From the NCBI RefSeq assembly GCF_011745365.1, contig NW_024468914.1:2130001-2194000 (forward strand): a DNA stretch of 64,000 bases, in the 5' to 3' direction. The DNA comes from Cryphonectria parasitica EP155. Its lineage: Eukaryota > Ascomycota > Sordariomycetes > Diaporthales > Cryphonectriaceae. Every line of letters starts with the position of its first letter. Position 1 is the first letter of the stretch. Shown piece by piece: positions 46,811-58,073 of this stretch. Below the pieces are notes generated by a model. That model made no database searches, had not been told where the DNA came from, and saw only the letters and a list, made by a program, of their open reading frames with translations. A program made the translations under genes and the position numbers.

Positions 46811-47809
46811 GTTGATTGTGTGGTGCCGCTCGTTTTGAGCTTAATTGGTGGTGATAAATACTAAAGGGAAACTGTGTGAGCGTTGCTGCAAGCAGGGGTG
46901 ATGCGGCAGAAGGCAGCTTATATGGCCTACATACACTCCGACCTACATATTTCTACACTTCTCAGAAGTATAAAAATCATGTACCGCTCGGAGGGCTGCA
47001 TAGAGAAAGCATTGAGAGCACTGCCGCGGCTAGAGGAGCGAGACGCCGGGCACTGTTGTGCAGCTGACCACCATTATTAGGGTTCTTCCATTGGCTTTCC
47101 CTGAATGTCAATGGCATGTTTATGTTGGGGCTAGTAATCCCTGATATGCACCCCAGTCTAGTTCTGCCTCCATAAGAAAAAGGGTGTCAGATCCGGTCTT
47201 CATGATTCGTAGCTTATTTACACTGAACATAGACGATATGCGCGAGGTTCGACAAAAGAAGGAACAGCAGCCACTATGTTGCCCACCTTAAGGCCCTGTT
47301 TATGCTCGTAAGCCACGACAATAATCTGGAAAGGATCATTATTCATGTGTTGATCTTTCGCACCTCACTGCTGCGTGACAGTGTCTCTCAGTTTCCTGGC
47401 CTGGTCACTCAGCCCCCATGCAGGTGGTGGGGGGGGGGGGGGGGAGGGAAGGGGCCACTGCAGCTTACTTAGTGCGTGGCGCAGCTATCTATGCATGCCA
47501 GTAAGCAGCCATATTATGTCCCTCGAGGATCCTGCACGGCATCTGCTTCAAACTAGAGCTAACTGTGATTGCTTGGGAACATGCGAGCCTGTTCAAAGTG
47601 CTGAAGCTCTGCCGTTATGTTAACAACAGTGTTCATGGTGTATTGTCTATAGATCATGGTGAAGTTCACTTTTCACAAGAGGCTCTGGTGTTCCAGCAGC
47701 CATTGATGATGGAATCTCTGTATCTATGTCTCCTATATTTCTATCTTCTATTCTATGAGCAGCTAGGGTCGGACATCTTCTACGCGCGACCACACATGCA
47801 AGTCAACCT
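46811..47809. other. Intergenic
   Basis: Promoter of the HET gene and 3' region of the beta-glucosidase gene. A G16 run lies at 47429-47444. No gene is supported. Confidence 0.5.
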
Positions 47810-50468
47810 CTATCCTATAGTATGAAACCCCTCCCACCTGATATCTCGACTGCTAGAGCCCACAAAAAGCTTGTACTGCCCACGCTGAACCAACCATTCC
47901 TGAGATACTACATCCCAAACGCTCAGGTCTCTCCTGGTCAATTCAAAAACGACCTCGGCCTCTTCTCCAGGAGCAAGGTAGACCTTCTCGAACCCCCGAA
48001 GTTGTTTCTCCGGCGCATTAGGGATGCCCACGTAGAGTTGTGCGATTTCTTCAGCGGCAAATTTCCCCGTGTTTGTGATTTTGATGGAGACGGAGGTAAT
48101 GACATCCCAAAGCGAACCCTTTGCAATGGGCTTCTGCAGTGGATTGCCAGAAAGACCGGGGGCCTGGGCAGAGAGACTTTCATACTGAAAACTGGTGTAG
48201 CTCAGGCCAAAACCGAACTCGAAACGTGGTTCGATTTTTTTGGCGTCGAAATAGCGGTAGTCAATGTAGACACCTTCGGTATAGTCGCACTGCGGAAAAT
48301 GGTCGTCCAGCGACGCGGGCAGACACGGCTCGTACAAGTTGCCATAATCACTCTCATTCTTTGCCAAGGTGTACGGCAGCTTGCCTGACGGAGACACCTC
48401 CCCGTACATGATCTTCACCAGGGCCTCTCCAAGTTCTTGACCTGGGAGGTGGGCGATAATCGCAGCTGTGACGTTTGGGTGCTGGATCCACTGGTCCACG
48501 AGACGGATGCCGGCGGTGTGGACGATGACGATTGTGTTGGCACACTTTGAAGCGACGTTGAGGACGAGCCCATCGCTGAAGTCATCGTGTAAGCCATCAC
48601 GGTCCCAGCCTTCGGTGGCCATTGCGTTGATGAAGACGAGACAGGCGTCGGACATGGGATTGACCATGGGATTTCCGGAGCGGAAGTCCCAGTTCAGGTA
48701 TGTGCCGTCTTTCTTCGCACGTTGGGTTAATGCACCGAAAGGCTGCGAGGAACGTCAGTATTCATGATTGGAGTTGCAATGTGCATCGCAGAGGAAGCAT
48801 TATTACCGCATCAATATATGCAGGACCATTGGAGCCGCTTCGGCCTCCGGCAAAGAGAACGCCTTGTGCCGCCCACTGAGAGAAGTGCGCTTCGTAGCCA
48901 AGTTCAGCCCGAGCCATCTCTGGCTGAGATTCATACCCGAGCTCAAAAAGTTCACCAATATTTTTGCTCGGTGGTGGTTTGGCATCGTACCCAAAGATGG
49001 AGAGCATCGTAGGCTTTCCCAAAGGCAGAGCATTATCGACATTTTTCACGAGGACGTGACCGGCAATAGCACCCTTCAGCAAAATAGCATCCGCCTCGGG
49101 ACTTCGAGCGTCTATCAGCGGGTGCGGCAGGCTGAGATTCTGGATGCCAACCCCTGGTCTGGGAAAGTCGGTGCTGTCTTGACCGAGAAGATACCATGCC
49201 GCAATAATCCTGCTTGAGTATCAGCATTGATGCCTTGCCAAACTTAAATATAGAGCTGGACGCACCGTGTCGCCATGTCAGTCACCCTGTATTCTGGCAC
49301 TGAGCCATTTTTGACTGCTTGAATGAGACTGCTGCCCCAGAAGCCTTCTTCCGGCATTACCATGTCCATACCAGCCAGGGCGCTCGCCACACCGCTATGT
49401 TGTCCATGCCAGTCGGACATAACGAAACCTTGGAATTCGAGATCTGTCTTCAGGATTCCGTTGAGAAGCTTGCTGTTCTGGCAGCCGTAGGAGTTGTTGA
49501 CACGGTTGTACGAGCACATCAGGCTGGCCGCGCCGGCCTTGACACCATCGATGAAGGGCCACAGGTACAATTCATGCAACGTTCTGTCGTCAATGTTAGA
49601 CGACGCGGCCTCTGTGCCGTTGTATGGTCTCCGCCAGGTCTCTTGCTCGTTGGCAACGAGGTGCTGTGGGAGCAGGAATGCACATCAGTCACTTCAGAGT
49701 CCATTGATGTCTGTCTTTAAGATGAATGGGTTTTCACGCACCTTGAGATTGGCAATAATGCCCGCGTCTTGTATGCCCTTGATTGTCTCCGCAGTCAAGA
49801 CACCAGACAAGTAGGGGTCTACCGCGAAGCCCTCCCAGTTACGCCCGCCCACTGCTGTTCTGCCCAGCGGCCCAGCTACCGGGCCCAAAGCAATATTCGC
49901 TGAGCGAACCGTCAGTCTTTCCCTCGGCCTTCTAGACAAGAGCTCTGCTGCCGCCCACAGATCTTCACAAGACTCACCTCCTTTGATTCGAAACTCATTG
50001 CCCATCTCCAGGCCTCTGAGGTACGTGAGGTTTTTATCCCAGCTGGCCCCAACATGGATGCCACTGGGGTAGGAGTTGGTCAGGTCCACACCTCGAACCC
50101 CGTTACCCGCATCCTGAAGACACATCCCCGGCCAACCCAACCGTGGTACACTGCCTGTGTTGCCATGGCAGGTATTTTCTGGGCTGCTAAATCCGCCTGT
50201 GATGTTGACCTTCTCTTCTAGAGTCATCTGACCGACTAGACGGTGCGCAGCGGTGTAGGCTGGGGCCCAAATGCCGCTGCCCTTGCCATGAGCTGGGTAA
50301 GAATGCGAAAAATTAGTTACATGGACTATTATTCTATCTGCTTGCTAGGGGTGAGGGCTTACGAGACGGATAGACCGGAGGAGACTGGCCATAGAAGTCC
50401 TCATCAGAAAGCGCATTGCTATTGGGCAGCGCCAGGGCCCACACGACTGCCAGGATTGCGAGCTTCAT
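47810..50468 (-). CDS. Secreted GH3 beta-glucosidase
   Basis: Six exons: 50468-50363, 50292-49978, 49899-49742, 49663-49266, 49209-48807 and 48742-47810. Introns are 56-78 bases and phase closes exactly (770 aa). A signal peptide is evident ([19 protein letters not shown]). The GH3 N-domain includes [27 protein letters not shown], and GFVMSDWHG, where D277 is the predicted nucleophile. The GH3 C-domain includes [14 protein letters not shown] and [20 protein letters not shown]-terminal fibronectin-III-like domain ([35 protein letters not shown]) is the typical fungal arrangement. The enzyme is expected to release glucose from cello-oligosaccharides or other beta-glucosides outside the cell. 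Several N-glycosylation sequons are visible (e.g. NLT, NGT, NNS). Confidence 0.95.
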
Positions 50469-51247
50469 CTTGCAGCTCTCCTGGTGTTTTTCATAGATAT
50501 CTACTAGATGAGACACTTTCGAGCAAATTTGATGACGGCGCCGTCACGCAATCTAGGTTTTGCGCTGGCCCAGGGTTTTGTGGCATTGTGGAAGGATGCC
50601 TGACTGCCCAACGCGTTGGTTGAAACAACGAAGCTCCCGAAAGGCGGTGACCGTGACACAAGTCATTCAGCGATTGGACCAGGCAGCAGAAGAATTGGCG
50701 AATAACGACCCTAACCCTGTGATGATCGTCCTCAAATCATTTGAAAAAGCAATCATACGTCCTTTTCTCTGCAGAGTGGGAAAGTCTAGAGAAAGGAACA
50801 CAAATAGGACAGAAAAAGAAAAGGAGACGCAAATAGAAGGCGGAGTGGGGTTCGTGCTTGAAAAACGTGCTTGAAAGAAGATGACGACCAAACGGCGGAA
50901 GCTGTCAGGACTTATTGCCTTTAAGTACTTCAATTCCCCCTTTGAAATTTATTACGTCTGCCAGCTGGATCTAAAAATTCTTAGGTAGAAGAAAGGAAAC
51001 AGGCATGGAGACTGTACTCGTAACCTAGGATTGTAGCACCGACGAGGCCTGCGGAGCATATTGTCAATCGTGACAGACGGGAGAAATATGCCATATTGTA
51101 AAAGTCGACATGGTTTGCCTAGACGACGTATAGCTTATCACGCCGGGACACAATTTGAATCACGGTCACTCCGTGTTGCAGTTCTGTCAAATTCACAATT
51201 TCCGGCATGAAGCATCAGAATAGTGATGCATAATTCCAAATTCATAT
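50469..51247. other. Intergenic
   Basis: Promoter of the beta-glucosidase gene and 3' end of the next gene. No gene is supported. Confidence 0.5.
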
Positions 51248-52141
51248 TCAAGTTTTGAAGCCAAGAAATTTCAGCAGCCCTCCTTCCGACCGGCCCTTGA
51301 TATTAGGTGCAGGCTTCACTCCTAGTGGTATATACTCCCCCATGACCTTCTCGACATACTCTCGTGGCAACCCAGCTTCTTTCGTCCACTTCTCCAGCTC
51401 CTTCACCGCCCATTCTCCCTGCAATTGTCTCTTGGCGAGTTTCGGCTCCTCCCTCATAGCCAGCAGCTTTTCCGGATCGACATGAACGACCGCCTTCACA
51501 GGCCGACTGGGCGTCCTGAATAGCACCACTGAGCCATCCTTCTGGTATCGGTGCCCAATCTCGCCGTCGAACACGTGGAGATAGATACGGACCTGTTTGA
51601 GAACCTTGAGATTTGGGTGAAACGGCACGGCGGCTGCCCAGTCTTTTCCAGTTGCGTATGATAGGGTATCGATGTCTGGTATCTTCCTTTTGGAAAAGGG
51701 GGACCGCCCATACGTCGGCTGGTTCGGGCTGACGAGTTGATATACCAGTCCCAGCACGCCCTCCTCGGAGGCATCTTTTTCAGCAGTACCCGTCCGGCCA
51801 GGATGATTTGGCACAGGAACAGTATCAGGGAGTCCGCGCTCGCTGACTGTGAACTGCCACCCAGGGAGCCAGCCAAGCCCGACGCAGACCATGTTGTTTC
51901 CGGAACCAGCGTCCTCCAAATTGGGCCTGCGCCCGAGGCGGACAGCTCCGTAATCGAAATAGAAGAGGCCAGATTCATGCGCAATGAACTTGGGCTTGAC
52001 TTGGAACATCCCTTCTGGATATCCGGAGCCTTCAATGCTGTAGACCTCGGACAGGTCGCGTTCTTGGCGGCGAATTTTCTCGGGGACCTTTGTCATGTAC
52101 GCCTCTGGGAACAGTGTCCCTTTCTCCCATGGTAGGGCCAT
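51248..52141 (-). CDS. Gamma-glutamylcyclotransferase-like (BtrG/GGCT-fold) protein
   Basis: A single exon of 297 aa. The core order resembles GGCT-fold proteins: FYFDYGAVRL, GLGWLPGWQFTVSERGLPDT, then EEGVLGLVYQLVSPNQ. In active enzymes the first loop normally reads YGSN; here it reads YGAV, so substrate binding may be altered. The conserved general-base glutamate is probably the E in EEGVLGLVYQL or nearby, which I cannot fix by eye. A Lys/Glu-rich helical tail (LAKRQLQGEWAVKELEKW) ends the protein. No signal peptide is seen. Related fungal proteins are usually annotated GGCT-like without known substrate. Confidence 0.6.
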   Translation of the reverse strand: MALPWEKGTLFPEAYMTKVPEKIRRQERDLSEVYSIEGSGYPEGMFQVKPKFIAHESGLFYFDYGAVRLGRRPNLEDAGSGNNMVCVGLGWLPGWQFTVSERGLPDTVPVPNHPGRTGTAEKDASEEGVLGLVYQLVSPNQPTYGRSPFSKRKIPDIDTLSYATGKDWAAAVPFHPNLKVLKQVRIYLHVFDGEIGHRYQKDGSVVLFRTPSRPVKAVVHVDPEKLLAMREEPKLAKRQLQGEWAVKELEKWTKEAGLPREYVEKVMGEYIPLGVKPAPNIKGRSEGGLLKFLGFKT

Positions 52142-53342
52142 AGCTCATGAGAAGCTCCTGCTCAGTCCCCTCGTGACATGGTGTTGAGAAGGGCAAGTCT
52201 CGTGTTTGTTCCCAAATCTTTGATTTCGGTGACGATCCGGGGCCTCGCAAAAGAGAAGATGCCTTGGTTGAAGAAAGGGAAGAAAAAGCTTCGGTTGTGA
52301 TGATAGCTTGTCAAATGAAAGTCGACGCCGTGGAAATGCCAGCTCGAAGGAGGTATCAACCCTCAAGATCCTTCAAGCACTAACTGCGAACGGACTATGC
52401 TTCAAACGGGCTCATACCGAAGCTAGAGGATGTCGGTCAGGAATGAATGACGGATTTAGCCTGCCCTGCTTTTGTTCGCGGGTGAGGTCGTCATCCCTAC
52501 AGGCCCCTCGGCACGAGTGCACCCCCTGAAACAAGTCGACGCCATCTTATATAAGTATGCAATGCATTGTCCTACTTTTACTTAGTCATATGGCTGTAAC
52601 CATGCAGAATAGTATGCAAAGGACTCACGCGATATAGCAAAGTCGGGACGCGTCAGAGAGGCTATTTGGGTGGTCTCTCTATACGTAAGAGGTGGGCCGT
52701 AGAAATAGGCGAGATGAGTCCCTTGTTTGACATCGACGATTCAATGGCTATATAGTATTACTAGGCCGTTAGAACCGTCGATGTTGCTTGGAATTTTCCT
52801 TGGTCCTTCGCAGCACACGATTCCATCATGACGGGATCCGCTTCAGCAAATGTAATATTGCTTGCAAACATGTGTGTGGAATTCAAAGAACTGTGACAAG
52901 CAGCGTCAAAGATGTACACACGTAGAACGAGTGAGAATCGGCTCGGGATGCCGTAAAGCCGATAATGGTGGAGCACTTCCGCAGCAAAGGGTGACATCTT
53001 CGCAGCCGAGGCAAGCTTTTCGCAGACTGTGCACGGCACCGACCAGCTTTCGATGAAAGGGGACTCCGCTTTCTGGCGATCATCATGACAGCCTAGCGGC
53101 AGCAGGAGAGGTAAATCTGGGGCGTATATTTGCAGGATACACTGAGATAGTTGCCCCATCCATTGGCCAGCCCTCGACAGGCGCAAGAGAGGGGGGAAGG
53201 GGGGGGAATATGCTCCTAGGTAAACGCTGCAACATTTGGGTAAGCAGTACTAGGTATATATGTACGAGACAATGATCGGGCAGTGTATCCATCAAAATAT
53301 ACATCGTCATGCACGGCAAAAAGAACACATTCGAGTGGTTGA
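52142..53342. other. Intergenic
   Basis: No gene is supported. A 141-codon minus-strand frame (53186-52761) has no ATG at its head and no recognisable domain. Confidence 0.5.
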
Positions 53343-53451
53343 TCCCTCGAGCCGGATTTGAACCGGCGACCTGTGGATAGCACCTCTGATCTCTTAGAAT
53401 CTGGTTATTCTTGTACAATTACAGTCCATCGCTCTGCCACTGTTGAGTGGG
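53343..53451 (-). tRNA. tRNA-Tyr(GTA)-like gene with intron, probably degenerate
   Basis: Read on the minus strand, GGACTGTAA gives an anticodon arm with GTA anticodon (53422-53420). An intron-like stretch of roughly 40 bases follows the base after the anticodon, as in all eukaryotic tRNA-Tyr genes. The T-arm is perfect (GCCGG-TTCAAAT-CCGGC, a good B box) and TCGAGGGA would be the 3' acceptor strand. The D arm (ACTCAACAGTGGCAGAGC) is recognisable, but the 5' acceptor strand does not pair: only about CCC remains before the D arm, as if about six bases were deleted. I therefore favour a tRNA pseudogene, though a mis-set 5' end is possible. Confidence 0.6.
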
Positions 53452-53974
53452 TTAGTATGTGGTGGCCAATTTGTGGGTTTGTTGTGGGGTTGGGTGGTAC
53501 TGACACTGAGCTATCAAGGGATTGATTTAGTTGTTTGCCGACGCAAATCCGGTTGCTTATAATACCAATGGATAGGGCTCGGCAGACTGAGCAATAGGGC
53601 ATTGGGGTCCACACACTCCCTCTCCATCTCTCGCATCTATATACAACTTATCTATATGAGAGGACAGTGTGGAAGGATCATTTGCGTTGTAGGGTCATTG
53701 AGTCGGACTTTTCGTCATATGCACGTGAAAACGTTTACTATCCGGAACATTGATTTATCCCGGCTGCCCAGGTGCCGTATTCTATGTACAAACCAATGGC
53801 TGCCCCTCACCCCAGGCGGAGCGGCTCATATAAACGGCTTGCATTTCCACGGCAAGTTGCAAGTTCTACCTCGAATTGTATTTCATAGACTTTTGTCACA
53901 GCAAATTCAGTGTGTCCTTCCCAGAACCCACACAAGGAAGAATAAATATAGACGAGAGAAAGGAACCAGTTCTT
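53452..53974. promoter_or_regulatory. Upstream region of the carboxylesterase gene
   Basis: Contains a TATA-like element (TATAAA at 53829-53834) about 140 bases ahead of the ATG at 53975. No gene is seen. Confidence 0.45.
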
Positions 53975-55987
53975 ATGCCCACTAACATGGCGACCAAACT
54001 CACAACCTTAGAACACGCCGATGTTGGCAAGCTGACCGGAATCCAGGCCCCTGCACACCCAGAAGTAGAGCAGTATCTCGGAATCCAATATGCAAAATTG
54101 GCAAATCGTTTCGCGAGAGGCACACTGGTTGAGACATTCCTTGGTCCCATCGAGGCGACATCAGTAGGGTAAGTTGTCACCATTTGTCCTGCTCTACGTC
54201 CCAGCCTCTAGATAATTATGCCCCTTCTCTCACGCATTATTCATCCATCTTCTTGGACTGATCCGCCGACTTTGACAACAGACGTCTTCCCATTGCCAAT
54301 CCCAACAACTGTGACAGCGAACATCGATTGTTCCAGCACACTCTGCCCCATCCAGAGTATGAGTTTAGCGAGACCGAGTGTCTGACCCTGAACGTATCCT
54401 TACCCTCTTCGAGGACCACAAATCAAACCTTGCCCGTGGTTGTCTTTGTCCATGGAGGTAAGTGACCAATGGTCCTCTCATCTCGCCCCATGCCTCTGCG
54501 AAAGACATTTTAATTAACACTCTTTGGCCGATCAGGGGGTTTCGTCACGGGGAGTGCGAGCTGGCCCCAGTACGATCTTGCTGCACTGGTTGCGCACAGC
54601 GTGAAGATCGGAAAACCTACCATCGCAGTTGGCATCAAGTAAGCGCGTTTCTTTCCCTTCAAAGTCCTCACATGAAGTCGAGAACTTTGCAGTATGCTAA
54701 CATGCCACGCTCCTCAAGCTATCGGCTCGGCATCTTTGGCTTCTTGACCTCTTCAGCCCTGAGAGAGGCCGGTTATCAGCCCAACAACGGGCTGGACGAC
54801 CAAAAGCTCGGGTTTCGCTGGGTCCAGAAACACATCTCTGGCTTTGGTGGGGACCCAACGAGGGTGACTTATCTAGGGAGCAGTGCTGGCGGCGGTGAGT
54901 ATTCATCACTACTTCGCACCCAAGAAAGTGTCTCTTGTTGTCATCAGGCTGCGGCTGACTGCAATTATCATTATTAGCGGCTGGTTTTCACCACCTACAG
55001 GCCAACGAGCCACTCTTCAGCCAGCTGGTGGCATTAGGCGGCAGCCCTCTAATCCAGCCGATCCCAATCAACGTGGCTGAGATCGCATACGGAATTGCGA
55101 TAGGCGCCCTGGGCCTCGACAAGCTACCACCAGCGGAGCAAGTCCAAGCCCTCCTCGACATCCCAGCCCAGGACCTACGCAAGAAATTGGACGGCGCAGG
55201 GTTCCCACTGACCGCCGTTGTCGACGAACACTCCATCAAGGTGACACCCACCCTGACAGGCCTTGCCGACACGGACGCCCTGAAGTCTCTGTTTCCGGGA
55301 GTCGGGTGGTGCAAGTCCATCATGATGGGAGATGCCCAGCTCGACGGCATGATTATCGGAATCACGGCGCTGGCACATCGCACCGACAATCTGGCCACGT
55401 CGCTGAAATCGTCTCTTGAGGCCGTCTTCCCCGATGACGCTGCCAAAGTACAGGCCGTCCTGCGTGGCTACGGTGTCGACGAAGCAAATCCCGACAGGCT
55501 GCCGATCCTCCACTTCATCAACGATATCGTGTTTGCTCAGGGTGCCAAGGCAACTGCACAGGCCTGGGCCAGAGCCGGGCCACGACTGGGCACCAAGTCC
55601 TTCTTGACTCACTTCAACATGCCCAACCCTTGGGCTGGCCCTTGGCAAGGGCATGCCTCCCATGCTCTGGATGCAGCGATCGTGCTGGGTAACTTCAACG
55701 AGTATCTCAGTGATGGGCAGAGGGCTTGCGCTGAGAAGATGGCCAGTGACTTGCTCACTTTCGTGAACGGTCAGGATCCCTTCCCGCCATACTCCGGCGG
55801 AGAAGGCGGGGCATCGATGGTCTATTATGCTGAGGTCGACAGCAAGGAGGATGCGTCTCGTGTTGTTGAAAACTCGAGTGAATCCGGTAGGCGCACAGTC
55901 CTGGAGGACATAGCTGGCGGCCAGACCGAAGTGTTGGACAAACTGCTGGGCGCCTTTGGGTTATTGCTGCAGGGCCCGAAGAGATAA
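53975..55987 (+). CDS. Carboxylesterase type B family protein
   Basis: Five exons: 53975-54168, 54282-54457, 54536-54638, 54719-54894 and 54978-55987. Introns are 113, 78, 80 and 83 bases and phase closes exactly (552 aa). Start at 53975; a second ATG four codons later (53987) is also possible. Family signatures are EVEQYLGIQYAK, CLTLNVSLP, VVVFVHGGGFVTGS (oxyanion hole), GINYRLGIFGFLTS, NNGLDDQKLGFRWVQKHISGFGGDP, and the nucleophile elbow YLGSSAGG with S213. The usual elbow is GESAG; here Glu is replaced by Ser. The C-terminal half carries HFNMPNPWAGPWQGHASHALD, where the second or third His is the likely catalytic one. No signal peptide is obvious, so it is probably intracellular. Substrate is unknown. 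Confidence 0.9.
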
Positions 55988-56294
55988 GATGCGAGATAAT
56001 TATCATGAAGAACATGGAATAATTGCCCGCTGTATGCATTATATAAAAGATGACCCTCCAGACACTGCAGTCTGCCATCTCATCATCCTTGTGTTATATA
56101 CACAAATCGTGGCCTCTTCTGCTCAATTTTGAGGTTCTCAGTCGACTAAAGTAAGACGTCTGGATCGTCCACAAGACGTATGCACCAATTAAAGCCACCG
56201 CATTCTTTTATGTTCCCTCGACGATGATGGTAGTGTACAACCTGTAGCCCAAGTCCCGATGCTACTATCATGAAGCATCCCTCTCTTTGTATAC
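55988..56294. other. Intergenic between convergent genes
   Basis: 307 bases of shared 3' sequence. Nothing else is seen. Confidence 0.5.
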
Positions 56295-58073
56295 TCAAAC
56301 TTTCACTTTCCAACCACCACCAACCCTCCTCGTCCTCGCCAACCTCGCACACGTCAAAAAACCCGCCCCAACCAGTAATGCGGTCCCAGCAAACGCCTGC
56401 GCGCCATAATACCTCCCTCCACAAGCACTAATCAGCGCCCCATCGATCGGAGGGCCGATGAGCGTGGCGAAACTGTTGATTGTAAACACCATGCCCATCC
56501 GCGTGCCGGCCTTGCGCAGGTCCGTGGTCAGGCTGGTCAGGCCCGCAGGAAACAGTGACTGGATTCCGCCGCACGCGATCCCGTAGAAAACGGTCCAGAC
56601 GTAGAGGCCCGTGGGATTGTCGACAGCGATCCAGGCGAGGCTGCAGGCACTGGCGATGATGGCTGTTGGGACAAAGACATTGATGGCCCCGTATCTGTCG
56701 GCGATGTAGTTAGGAGCGAGACGGCCGAGGATACCGACGCCGTTCAATAAGAGTAGAAGGTTGAGGGAGTCGGAGTAGGCGAGGCCGATGATATCTCGGG
56801 AGAAGGAGGCGATGTAGTAGAAGGCAATATAGACTCCCAAGAAGCACTGCCATTGATGTTAGCCCAGTACCTGTCTCCATATCCAAAATAGGGCAAATAT
56901 ACTTACTGAGAAAGTTCCCGCTGCATAGAAACTGTATTCCGGCTCTCTAAACGCAGCCCACTCGACCAGCGCTCCAGACTTCCTCGGAGGAACCCTGGTC
57001 TTCAGCCCGAGACTTGCAAGTACCAGTCCAAACAGCTGCACAAACCCAATGGCCCTGATGGTCCACCCAAACCCAACAGTCGGCAGAAGCTGCCTCGCCA
57101 TGGCAGGGAAGATGAGCCCACCCGTGGCGCTCCCGCACGCTGTAATGCCGAGCGCAATGCTGCGCCTCTTGTGGAAATATGTCGACACGGTAGCGAGGGC
57201 TGGGCAAAACAGACAGCCGTTCCCAACCCCCATACACACGCCCTGCGAGAGGAAGAGCTGCCAGTACGATGTGCACACCGAAGTGGTGAAGATACCCAAC
57301 ATCGTGAAACATGTGCCGACGGCGAAGACGGGGCGGAAGAAGCCAGCGTCGGTAAGCCGGCCGGTGAAGGTGCCGATGAAGAAGAGGAGGAACACTTGCA
57401 TGGAGCCGATCCACGCAATGGTAGATGGAGGGAGGCCGAGGGTGGTGGAGTAGTAGGTCTCGAACAATCCAAATGAATTGATGTAACCCCTGCGATATTG
57501 ATGGCGTCAGTCTCGACTTCATCTATATTTCCAGAATGCGTTGGACATACCAAGAAGTCATGACGACGAGGTGAGAGCAGGCAACTATGGGGGAAACGAA
57601 ATTCTTCAGCTAATCGAGCATCATTCAAAGACCGTGTGATAACTAAGCCCATCAAGAACAGTAAGAAATAACAGAACAAGATGGAATTACTTACCAGCCG
57701 TCCATGCTTTCAAGCCCCCATCAGGCGGCGGTCCGGGGTTCCAGCTCTTCGTTGACGCGCGACTGACGACCCTCCCAACAACACCGGCAAGTCCGCCACG
57801 AACACTCTCGCTCCGCCGCGGCTCACTCGCATATCCTTCTTCTGTTGTGTGACTGCTATCATCACCAAACCCCTCGTCTTCCCCGGATGGAATCCCTAGG
57901 CTGGTCTGAACATCTGAATCTCTTCTCCCTCCGCTATGATGCGCCTGTTTCTCTATGTCAATGGCTGGTTTCTCTGTTCCAGGGCTTGCCTCTGTGACAT
58001 TTCGTTGAAGGGCATCTTTGGCAACTTTCTGAGCGTCGCCGGGTGTACTCGTCGCCGAGGAGTCTCTGGACAT
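56295..58073 (-). CDS. MFS transporter, monocarboxylate-permease type
   Basis: Four exons: 58073-57695, 57584-57551 (34 bases), 57489-56907 and 56846-56295. Introns are 110, 61 and 60 bases and phase closes exactly (515 aa). The frame is open upstream of 58073 but without an ATG. A Ser/Glu-rich cytosolic tail of about 115 residues is followed by the MCT-type entry motif PPPDGGLKAW and twelve predicted helices. Landmarks are SWGYINSFGLFETYY, WIGSMQVFLLFFIGTFTGRLTDAGFFR (loop 2-3), SQGVCMGVGNGCLFCPALA, YFHKRRSIALGITACGSATGG, and the second half from FLGVYIAFYYIASF to GPPIDGALISACGGRYYGAQAF. It should sit in the plasma membrane and move a monocarboxylate, riboflavin-like or other small organic substrate; the substrate cannot be told from sequence. 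Confidence 0.92.

Noticed and set aside
52761..53186. 141-codon minus-strand frame
   Set aside because: There is no ATG at its head, no recognisable domain and no splice continuation.
53083..53418. Minus-strand frame containing the string VAGSNPARG
   Set aside because: This is the usual translation shadow of a tRNA T-arm and supports the tRNA call instead.
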